From Clavulina sp. PMI_390 (lineage: Eukaryota > Basidiomycota > Agaricomycetes > Cantharellales > Hydnaceae), in assembly GCA_015039315.1 (NCBI GenBank), contig WIDE01000027.1:395695-414448 (forward strand): a DNA stretch of 18,754 nt, in the 5' to 3' direction. The stretch's first letter is position 1, and the number at the start of each line of letters is the position of its first letter. Positions 9,001 through 17,730 of the stretch are shown one piece after another. The notes beneath the pieces are model-generated. The model made no database searches, was not told the DNA's origin, and saw only the letters and a list, made by a program, of their open reading frames with translations. A program made the position numbers and the translations under genes.

Positions 9001-12000
9001 ACAACCCTCGGGCGATTGATAACTACCGCCGGCTCCTGTTTGTCGTCAAGGGTTCTAGGCTGTCCACCCGCGAGCTCTCTTTAGAGCTGAATTCGGTGGC
9101 TCAGACGGTGAACCCGAATCCAGGGAAGCCTCATCCATTCCGATTCGGCGTCCAAAACTACCGCCAGGCCACAAAGGCCATCATCATTCATCGTGTTGTG
9201 CCAGACACCAGGCCTTTCTTTCGCATCCCCACTGATGAAACGGACTCTTGGCTCCATCACGAAGGATTCGGCCATCACTCCGAGGTTGGAAGCAAGCGGT
9301 ATGGAGTGGACCAGAGCAATTTTATGGGAATCGTTGTGCGCATGTTGGAAATGATGCGGATGCTCTGTCATCAGTTTCATGCATGGGTGTACCTTATCCC
9401 GCTTCCCCCGATGCTCCCTGTTGATGATGCAAATGTTGCAGCTGCTCAGATGCTGAGCTCCCTCGGTGACCGGGTTGAGTCCCTCGCGCGCGAGGTGAAG
9501 GACCTCAGGACTGTATCTACTGCTACGCAACATGCTGTGCAGGCGGTGCACACTCCGTCGCTCACATCCAACATCTTGGCTCGCCCAGTTGAGCTCCTCT
9601 CCATCTTTCCCTACCTCCATGCTGTCACCGGCGCGTATACCCCCAAATCTCCCGAACAGGCCATCCTCCTCGAGACAGTGGTTCGAACGAGACAACACGC
9701 GCTTGCCATCATCCCAACTGGTGGAGGCAAATCGGTCTCCTTCCTTGTCCCACCTTTGCTCCCTGGTAACGACATTACTGTTGTGGTTCTTCCGTTCGTC
9801 GCCCTCTTAGCCGAAGTACAGGACAAGATGCGAGCCCTCGGAATTCCTCATGTCACCAACGAGCTTCCAGCGCCAGACTCTCGCGCAGTCCTGTTATCCC
9901 TGGAGGTTGCGTGCCGGCAGGACACCATCACCTGGCTGGCGAATAATCCCCGCGTGGAGCGCATTGTGGTTGACGAAGCTCACCTAGCCGTGATATGGAA
10001 TGACTTTCGGGTCCAGTACCATGGGGCACTCAAGGGTCTGGCAAAAACTGGCAAGCAGGTGGTCCTTCTTACAGGGACAATGCCATTCGCTGATCGCCCA
10101 AAGCTCCTCGAGATGTGGGGAATACCTTCTGCGGTCATTATAGCCTCTTTGCATACCCATCGGCCCGAGGTTCGCTACACCTTTGAGCCCATGGACCGCC
10201 TGGACGATAACGAGCACGTGGTAGACAAGATGGTTGCTGCTGGTATCAAGCGCACCGAGCAAGGGGTCGTGTTTGTCCTTCGTAAGAAACAGGGACACGA
10301 ACTAGCTCAAGCGTTCGCCAGTCGAACTGGCGAAGAACTTCCATATGTCTTCCATGGAGGGGATGGTGCGCCTGTTGCAAGTCTCCAGGAGTGGTGTAGC
10401 GAAGATCGTCGCTCGGGCTGGGTTGTTGCTACTAGCGCACTTCATCATGGGGTGGACCAGCCGTATATTCGGACTGCCATCTTTGTGGGCCCGACTGATA
10501 GTGTCATAGAGTTTCAGCAGGCGTGCGGCCGCTTGGCGCGCAAACTTTCGTGGGCCGAGGCATGTGTCTTGATACCACACTCGCTACCCTGGCGAGAGCA
10601 ATCGGATGAGCCCTCTGGTTTGCATGACCTGTGGCTTCTTGTGCATGGCTCGCCAAAGGATCGTACTACCTGTCGTCGCTGGATGCTGAGCCGCGTTCTG
10701 GATCAACACCCGCTCACTTGTGCGCATCTTGGAGGGTCAGTTGTCTTTTGCGATAACTGTGATTCACAAAAGGCGCGTTTATTATCATTCTATCTGTCTC
10801 TACCCCAGCTAATTCCGCTCCTTTCCTGTAGGACATGCCATACACGCAATATCGGATTGCTGTCCCCAGCGATCATCTGACTCTTGCCAGCACCTCAACG
10901 GCTCCACCTCCACGAAAACGACAGCGCTATGATGTCAAACTAGGAGCACGACCGCTGGCAAACAAGGTGTTGTTGCCTGCTCCCGGAGCTCCTGGCGCTT
11001 CAGGTGCCTCTACAGCTCTACCCGTTCGGCCGGCACCCGATATGTTGGCTGCCTTCCCTCTTGTCTCATTCGAGGATGAGAATCTAGTTGGTCCTCCATC
11101 TCAGCGCCCGCTTCTAGCTCCGCCTCTACCGCCCTCCTTTCCAGCATCCGTCGCCCGTATCATGCAAAGCGACTCTGACCACAGGGTCCACCCTAGCGCC
11201 CTCGTCGCCACAACTCCCGCTACCTCCCAGCTCCACCATCCCAATGATAGCGCATCCGTGCCGGATTCCCCTACTATCGATTCCAACATCCAGCACAATC
11301 AGTCATCACATCTTCCACCAGATGACCTCCTCGCATTGTTTCCCTTGGTCGAATTTGGCACTAATGATAGAGGCCCTGTCGCTTCCAGTGACACCTACTT
11401 TCATTGCCCGCCTACGGACGAACGTGATATTCACGCCAACTGTAACCCTCCTGATGCCTGTGTTCAAGTTGAGAAGACTCACAATCCCGCAGCGCATAGT
11501 GACAACGCTGAGATGATGGTGATCGACACGCCCCCACTGTCGTCCACTGCTCCACCTGATGGCACCTCGACACTTTTGCCGACAATCCAGGCTCCGCCTC
11601 TCAGCAATAACACAACGTCCAATCAAACGGTCCAGCCCATGCATTCGTCTACAGTTGCTGCTCCGACCCCCTCCCTTGGCTCGTCCTCGCCAACTCCCGC
11701 CACCACCTCACCCAATGCCCCAACACCGCCGCCTCCCTTGCACATTCTCTCGTGGGGTACTTCTAGCCCTACCAGCGATGACGACTCGAACCTTGCTTTG
11801 GCCTGGGATCCCGACACTTGTCATAGGATTGTTTCTCGGTATCGCTCTCCTCGACTCTGTGTCTATTGCTTTGTGGTCGCCAGGGCTTCTGTTTCCCACC
11901 TTGACATCACACAGCGTCGCCAGCCATGCCCAAACTACGCAATCGATCCCACCCACTGGATCCAATTCAGAGCAGGCTGGAGGTCTGCACAGCTTGACGC

Positions 12001-12352
12001 GATTGTGGAATACCGAAATCTTATGACGGATCCTCAATGCTACTCGTACTGTGGACGTTGCTGCATCGAATCGTGTTGGGATGCTGAACATGGCTGCGTC
12101 TTTGACCACCACGATCAGCAGCTGTGTGCTCTCCAAGAAGATGCTGACGCGGACTGGTTCATCCGCCTTGCCTTCCTCGCTCTCCAGGATGCCAGTACTA
12201 GAAGGCAGATTGCTGCTACCCTCATCAAAGACGAGACTCGGGTTGATCAATGGAACCCCTATATGTGGGCGCAGTGGGTATCTGCACCAGAACGGCCTCA
12301 CCTCTCGCGCGCGTCAATTGTGATTTCTATTTTTATTCAATATTTCTTGTAG
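6056..12352 (+). CDS. TLH-type RecQ helicase with C2H2/OrsD-like and recombinase-like regions
   Basis: The model gives 1,956 aa from exons 6056-6150, 6231-6403, 6462-7413, 7498-8025, 8087-8645, 8730-10772 and 10832-12352. An acidic N-terminus precedes C2H2 fingers at C33-H56, C63-H84 and C106-H127. A Cys/His region (C162-C181) and a finger at C231-H252 resemble the OrsD family (PF12013). Residues about 256-769 are helical. Residues 770-990 resemble the pre-helicase domain of fungal TLH proteins and show R784, K819, Q911xxR914, H951 and Y960, a tyrosine-recombinase-like set. A coiled coil (about 1010-1035) leads to the RecQ core: TGGGKS 1099-1104, DEAH 1184-1187, LTGT around 1217, QxxGRxxR 1366-1373, and zinc cysteines C1417, C1433, C1443, C1446. 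A Pro/Ser/Thr linker and a Cys-rich tail with a CxxCxxCC cluster follow. It should unwind DNA in the nucleus. The sixth intron needs a GC donor. The last about 15 residues are uncertain. Confidence 0.92.
10773..10831 (+). other. GC-AG intron inside the helicase gene
   Basis: The frame of the helicase and zinc-binding region must be joined in phase 0 to the next exon at 10832. The only donor that does so is AAAAG|GCGCGT at 10773; GT donors nearby lead to early stops. The intron is 59 nt and ends in CCTGTAG, like its neighbours. GCGCGT is one transition away from GTGCGT, the donor used at 7414 in the same gene. In-frame TAG at 10829-10831 shows the segment must be removed. Confidence 0.65.
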
Positions 12353-12451
12353 CTTTTTTGTCGTCTTCTAGTTGCTTTTTTGTCGTCTTCTAGTTGCTTT
12401 CTTGCTGCTTTCTTGTTGCTTTCTTATCGTCTTCTTGTCGCTTTCTTGTTG
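12353..12451 (+). repeat. 22-bp pyrimidine-rich tandem repeat right after the helicase stop
   Basis: Two identical 22-bp units (12353-12374 and 12375-12396) are followed by two diverged units (to 12440) and a final half unit. Each unit is made of two 11-bp halves of the type CTTTCTTGTTG. The array begins with the base after the TAG stop and ends before a T9 run, so it would be in the 3' untranslated region. Confidence 0.75.
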
Positions 12452-12584
12452 ATTCTTTTTTTTTAACCATATTTCATTAGATTGCCTGTGTTAGCCTGGC
12501 CCCAAAAGTCCATTGAGTATTGACTTTGTTTTGGTGTTTGTTGTTGCCGACCATTGTTTACTTGTACACACCTTGCACCCAAAA

Positions 12585-12590
12585 AATAAA
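12585..12590 (+). terminator. polyadenylation signal candidate of the helicase gene
   Basis: AATAAA lies about 233 bp past the stop, downstream of the pyrimidine tandem repeat and before the promoter-like elements of the OB-fold gene. Confidence 0.4.
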
Positions 12591-12616
12591 CCAGAATTAA
12601 CTAATAGCTATCCTCG

Positions 12617-12648
12617 GTCACATGATTCGCACTCGCCTTGCCTATATA
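12617..12648 (+). promoter_or_regulatory. E-box and TATA-like element before the OB-fold gene
   Basis: GTCACATGA (12617-12625) is a bHLH/Cbf1-type site and TATATA lies at 12643-12648. Both sit 70-100 bp before the ATG at 12718. Their positions favour 12718 as the start over the in-frame ATG at 12622. Confidence 0.35.
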
Positions 12649-12717
12649 TGCTGGGCTCAGGGTTCTCTTGGCGTCGCGTTTTCCCCTCACCCCTCCGATC
12701 AATCTCCTGTGACCATA

Positions 12718-14576
12718 ATGTATCCAACACCAGCTCCCTCGCCCAGTGGTCGCGACGATCGCCGCCGGCGAATCTACGGTATGTTGTGTGGCCTGCTCGA
12801 TCCCGACTTCCTTCACCACGCTCGATCCCTCCATCCGCTACCACTCGACTGTCTGCCTTTGGACAACCTTGCACCCATCCTCCGATCTTCCAACATCCTT
12901 GACCCGCTTACCAACATTGCACTTCCCTGCCCAATCACGCCACGACCGCCCTTGGAATTTCTGATGACACCTCCGATATATATCCCCCAGATGCCCAACT
13001 CAAACTCGACGCTCAAGTAGCAGCTTCAACTCCAAAACTTGACATACATGCCCCCAGTATGATCACCTACGGCATCGCCACCATTGTGCGTGAATCTTCC
13101 AAGGCCTCAATGCTATTTGAACTGACTTGTTGTGGCCTATTCTCCATCTCTAGCCTAATGAGAAATGGGTGAGCACCTCGCGTTCATCTTATCTCTTCAT
13201 GTAGCTAACAGTGCATCATAGGTCTCACCCAAACAAATTGCTCAACAACTACCATTTGAGTCTCCTACGCCGGTCCTCCACGTTGTAGCAACAGTCTCCC
13301 GTGTTGTGGAAGTACAAGTTGAACAACCCACCCACGAACAGCATCGTAAGCCTGCCCCCTTCTCACCATTCCGTACCTTTCATCCATACTAACCTCCTTC
13401 CAGGCTTAGTCCTTATTGCTTCTGAGCCCGATGGCTCTCATCCCATGACGGTCCACATCAATCGACACCAACGCTCCTGCCTTCCTGCCGCGTCAGAACT
13501 TTCAATCCTCCCTGGATCGGTCCTGCTGATTGCAAGCTCCAAGTTGGTTAGTTGCATTTGTTCACCTTTTTCCCGTGAACTATCCCTCATTGATTTACCC
13601 AAACAGAATAAGGAAGGCGTCATCACTTCGTACTACGAACGCTCGCCATTTGGTGTTATCCTCCGCACCAATGAGCATCGGCGCTGGGGTCCATGGAGCG
13701 CTGATGGGGTGCCTCCCGGCTCTCGTCGTACCAAGGATAATGACACCGATACACTGGGGATCATCCGACTTGATGAAGATCTCAATCAACGTGTCACCAT
13801 GATGCTTCAGGCTCGTGCTGCTGCGGTACCTTGTAGTAAGTAGTCTGACATCTATTGCGCTCGAGGCATCCGTTGCTTATGCCTTGCCTCTCCCCACAAT
13901 CATTACGTCCTCATCCCTGACCTAGGCGCCGATTCCATCTTTACGCCATTCGAGTATGACGATGCGCGCGGCCAACTCCGACTTGTGGTAGTCTATGGGT
14001 CTTGCATTCGGGTTGGGATTGAGGGGCGACGAGCTGGCGTTCCTGTGCCGTATGTTATGAGTCTCTCATCTGTTGCATTTGGTCATGACCGTCGCCTTTA
14101 CTTGCCCGAAACAGGATCGATCGTCTTAGCGAAGCTACATCTTGGGTTTATGTTGCCCGAGTAATTACAGATGGCGGCGAGATTATTTTGGAGGATAACG
14201 GTTCTCTGGTAAATCTCTATTTTTCCTGTGGATATATCTGTACTCACTCTTTTTGGATTCCTTTTCTTTTCCACAGCTGGGACTTGCACCACCTCGACCG
14301 GACGACAGTACACCCAACCTCGAGCCATTCAAGGCATTTGCTCGCGGGGTGTTTGGACAGACTAGCGCTCGCTGTCCATGTGCATCATGTGCGATTACAC
14401 CTCAATCGAAAACCGCCCTCCATGTGCGTCTCCAATTGGTGAACTCGTCGATCGAGTCCCCCAAGCCCCCTCCTGTGGCTGGCCCTCAAGCTGCCCATGG
14501 TTCATCCATGGGCCCTCCTCCGCTCGCCAACAGGATTGCCGTCATCGTCAAGGGGACGCCAACCTTTTCGTGGTGA
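12718..14576 (+). CDS. OB-fold-like protein, candidate ssDNA-binding partner, 394 aa
   Basis: Exons are 12718-12778, 12991-13085, 13154-13168, 13222-13345, 13404-13546, 13607-13835, 13926-14049, 14115-14208 and 14277-14576; all phases agree. Residues about 75-146 have the layout of an OB fold: strand 75-90, strand 99-106 with EPDG turn, strand 112-119, short helix 127-133, then strand 135-143 starting with PGS. This is the pattern of RPA/POT1-type domains. A second beta-rich region (239-295) contains VARVITDGGEIILED, like the first two strands of another OB fold. The tail has C328-x-C330-x2-C333 and a Pro/Ser stretch. It probably binds single-stranded nucleic acid; whether it is RPA-like or POT1-like cannot be told. 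It follows the helicase gene in the same direction by 365 bp. The first intron (212 nt) is unusually long and open in frame with exon 1, so the N-terminus is uncertain. Confidence 0.7.
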
Positions 14577-15025
14577 CCATTGGTTGCCTGCGTTTCCTCC
14601 TTGTAATGTTCTTTGACATTCTTTCCTATTCTTTGCAGTGTTCTTTACTCTTTTTTCATCCACACCTGCTTTCGCTTCTACGCTCTCTTATTCTTGCTGT
14701 GTCTGTTATCTGCATCTCATCCTATTGCCGTCGCTGTCCTCTGCTTTCGCAAGACGTTGACCTCTTCATGTTTCGTCTTGTTACCCACATCCTGAACCCA
14801 CTCTAACTAGTCAACCTTTCCCTAGTTGCGATTCGTCGTTTCTCATCTTGGCATATCCTTATCACCTTTTTGTTGCTCCCCCGACTCTCTCCCCCCGTAT
14901 TTTTTTCGCTCCGGCTCTTTCGCCCCACCAAGAATCTCCCATTTCTACATCTTGCTCCCAACTCCCTTTCCCCTTCCCTACCATGTTTCACTCGGCAGCA
15001 TTGACTGAGTCGACTGCGCTTCGCT

Positions 15026-15042
15026 AAGTCGAACTTTCTCAT
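15026..15042 (+). repeat. right-flank copy of the AAGTCG..TTTCTCAT motif
   Basis: This 17-mer differs from the copy at 1871-1887 by one base and has the same orientation, although the two sit on opposite sides of the three-gene cassette, about 13 kb apart. Confidence 0.4.
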
Positions 15043-15639
15043 TGCCTTGTCCTCTCCACATTTACTCTTATTAGCACCATGCCTTGACCGAGTGTCCTCG
15101 GTAACTATCTCCCTTGTCCACGTTTTGCTGTATATCACCACACCGCTCTCCGTATTTTAATATACACATCTCGCTCAAGACTGTTGGCCCTAAATCAAGA
15201 ATGACTCATTCATTCAGGTTTATTACTTATTTCTGCCCTCCTGACTTGATTTATGGATACCGGCACGTTGCCGTGATAATTAAGCGGTCTCCACGTTCAG
15301 GGAAACATCCGCTGCCTTTGATGACACGCAAATATAATGCATACAATATATATACGTACGCTGTATCAGCGGCTCTAGATACAGATAGCGGAAGTGCTCA
15401 TATGCCGAGCGCCATCCGAGGTGCAACTGGTTATGAGTCCTCGACTTGAATGTAAACCTCAAACCTTAACGGTTGCTCTCTCAAAGAGTTGAGTATCAAG
15501 TGGCGCATTCTCGGCTGCGCAAGTCCTGCTGGCTGTACTGAATGATCTTGGCTATTCGTTTTGGGGTTGGGCATTCGGTGTGTATTTCACATGGACAGAT
15601 ATTCGAATAATAGAAAAAGTTGTAGAGGAGTGGGAGAAG

Positions 15640-15850
15640 AAATAGCGATGGCATGTGATAGCAGCGGGCAGGAAAGCGTCGCGGCGAGTATGGTGGTGGG
15701 CGTGGTAGCAGTAGGGATCATGGCGACAGGAATAGTGGTGAATAAGGGTCGTGATAGCTGGAATGATAGCAGGAGTGATAGCAAGAATGGCGGCGACAAG
15801 AAGAGTAGTCGTAGTGGTAGCAAGAATGGTGTGGGAGCAAGAGCAATAGG
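15640..15850. repeat. low-complexity purine-rich imperfect repeat
   Basis: Variants of GTGATAGC/GTGGTAGC and CAAGAATGG recur, for example around 15752-15790 and 15812-15832. Both strands are open here (a 140-aa frame at 15561-15983 on the plus strand and a 171-aa frame at 16102-15587 on the minus strand), which is typical of a repeat lacking stop triplets and not of two genes. It lies just past the 3' end of the minus-strand gene. Confidence 0.5.
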
Positions 15851-15986
15851 GGCGATGGCGCCAACGAATACGACAGCCGAAACGGTGTACAGGTCTGATG
15901 ATGGTATCAAGAAAAAAAATGTAGCCACAAGCGGACAGAGACATGTCAAGATCAGCAGCTGTAGAACTCGCCAGAGGAATTGATGA

Positions 15987-17094
15987 TCATGCGTTATGAT
16001 GGACTTGGCTGTCTTTATTGAATTTGTCAATCGACATTGACCCTGATTCCAATACATCGTCTGTCCAGAACTGAGAGGCCTCACGTTCGAGCCGGCGATC
16101 AAAGGACGACTGCGATGAAGGGCCAGAAGAGTGTGAGCGGGTGCGCGTGCCGGACGGTGATTGTTGAGGTGATGGGTGAATGTCGAGGGACGAAGATTGG
16201 GACTGTTGACGGGACAATGGCGGCTCTCGTGACAGTGGTCCTGGATCTGGGAGTCAATCAGCGAATATCACCCCATATACGTATTTTTCAAGAAAAAAAA
16301 AGCACGCCATTAATAGGAAAACGTACCACTCATTCTCCCTCGAACCAGCCTTCGTCTCTTGCGCTGTGGTTCCTCTTCCTCCCCTCCTTGAGCGTTCTCG
16401 TCCTCAGAGCCAGGCCTGACACGAATGTTGTCCAAGTCGAGATGGCGCTTCTTTGGTTGAGGGGTGGGATCCCATCCGTCGATCGGTGCTAGTGCCCGGG
16501 AAAAAATGAGTGCGGAATATTTCCAGATATCATTCCTATATTGAATATGACTCACTGTAGCCGGGAGAGTACCGCTCTGGGGTTTGACGGTCCAACATTG
16601 GCGTGTCTGATGCAAATGATGCGAGAACGATTAGTCTGCCTGAGTGTCCAAGTTGATTCGAATGACTCACCTGGCTCTTCTTCGTCTGTCTCCTTTTCTA
16701 TATCGCGCTCCCGGTCTCTTGGCATTCCATACTTGTTGTACTCCTCCCCGTCTTTCCAGGGTAATCGTTACGCTAATGCCATCCAATCTTGGGGGCTGGC
16801 GTCACTTACCTCCTTTTGTCACAATCACATACTTTGCTGCTAGAAAAGTATGCAGAAGTCTATAAGTTACTTGCAAGGGAAAAAAAAAGTCCGACACTCG
16901 AAAATCGTAGACTCACTCTTTTTCGATCGCCCTTTTCCCTTTCCCTTGCCCTTGCCTTGAGCTTGGAGGACGCCTCTAGAGACAGAGGCGCGGATAGTCC
17001 CTCCCGCTCTCAGCTCTTCAAACTTTTCATATTCGTCAAAGATATCGTCGGACTTGATGCTGCATCCGTCAGAGGAAAGGCTCTCGTCGGACAT
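15987..17094 (-). CDS. disordered, charged nuclear-type protein, 253 aa, six exons
   Basis: I do not recognise a family. On the minus strand the exons are 17094-16917, 16839-16810, 16751-16671, 16606-16556, 16488-16327 and 16246-15987. All five introns (58-80 nt) start GT, end AG and are phase 1. An in-frame TGA at 17106-17104, 9 bases before the ATG, supports the start (context CCAACCATG). The protein begins with an acidic Ser/Asp region, then a GKGKGKGKG tract at about 47-56, an acidic EETDEEE-type block, a basic bipartite-like signal (PKKRHL), another acidic run and a strong basic cluster (RKRRRLVRGR), ending in a Gln/Ser/Pro-rich tail. Alternating acidic and basic blocks suggest a nuclear chromatin- or RNA-associated protein, but that is only inferred from composition. 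There is no folded domain or membrane segment. It points toward the cassette but is separated from it by 1.4 kb. Confidence 0.75.
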
Positions 17095-17730
17095 GGTTGG
17101 ATGTCAGAGTCGAAGATTCTCACGTTTGTCGGACCCGATATTCCCTTGTCGAAGAATCGTAAAAATCCCACTTTCCTCTCGGCTATCCACACTAGTATTC
17201 AGCCTTTTAGCGGAGTATATCTTTTTCATCACTTTGCTTGGCCTCTATGGTATGTCGTCCCTTCTATTCATCTTTTCCTCTTGGGCAACACCATCATTGT
17301 ATGTGAGCGAGTGGCATATACGAGGCTAGAGGGGGATCCCCGGAAACATCGCGAGAGCGGTGCGGATGGCAGGTTTCGAGCTTAGTTGTAACTCGTTCAG
17401 GATTGATGTCTTGGACAAGGAAACAATAATACCGTCTCTAGTCTTGGTCAAATCGCTCGAGAACTGCATACTTGATGCCTAACATCTTTTTCTGCGTCTG
17501 TTTGTCCGTCCTGATTACTGAATGCTTTTCTTTTCATTACGCATATGGATCCATCCCGAACCCAAACCTCCTCCTCCCCCTCCAAAGGCTGGCCACGATT
17601 GGGGCCAATAATGACGATCTCGAACAATAAGGAGTGATAATACATAACAATAAGTGGCATCGTATCTACTCGACGTCTATGTAGCTATGATAAACGGACA
17701 GCCTCTCGCGCGGAAGAGTTTCGTTATCCT
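17095..17730. other. intergenic region between two minus-strand genes, CCAAT palindrome
   Basis: This stretch should hold the promoter of the 253-aa gene. ATTGGGGCCAAT at 17598-17609 is a palindrome of two facing CCAAT boxes, a plausible HAP/NF-Y site, though it is 500 bp from the ATG. A minus-strand frame at 17660-17448 (70 aa) has a fairly protein-like middle, but I found no convincing splice path into the neighbouring gene. Confidence 0.4.

Larger units (their letters stand above)
14577..15986. other. gene-free stretch, pyrimidine-rich then AT-rich then low complexity
   Basis: 14577-15130 is strongly C/T-rich and would contain the 3' end of the OB-fold gene; its 142-aa frame (14378-14806) is mostly a shadow of the last exon. 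A copy of the AAGTCG..TTTCTCAT motif lies at 15026-15042. 15160-15480 is unremarkable, with an AT-rich patch near 15335-15355. 15640-15850 is low complexity (separate entry). No gene is supported. Confidence 0.55.

Noticed and set aside
9081..9698. 205-aa minus-strand frame
   Set aside because: Shadow of the helicase exon 8730-10772, whose plus-strand frame carries conserved motifs.
11708..12301. 197-aa minus-strand frame
   Set aside because: Shadow of the last helicase exon.
6056..12352. Helitron RepHel or Crypton as the identity of the large gene
   Set aside because: There is no Rep HUH motif and the helicase has RecQ-type motifs with a RecQ-like zinc site, not Pif1-type. Cryptons normally lack a RecQ helicase. 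TLH/OrsD-RecQ fits better.
15561..16102. 140-aa plus and 171-aa minus overlapping frames
   Set aside because: Both arise from a stop-poor repeat; neither shows a domain or links by splicing to a neighbouring gene.
17448..17660. 70-aa minus-strand frame with a protein-like middle
   Set aside because: Too short alone, and I found no splice path to the 253-aa gene, whose start is closed upstream by an in-frame TGA.
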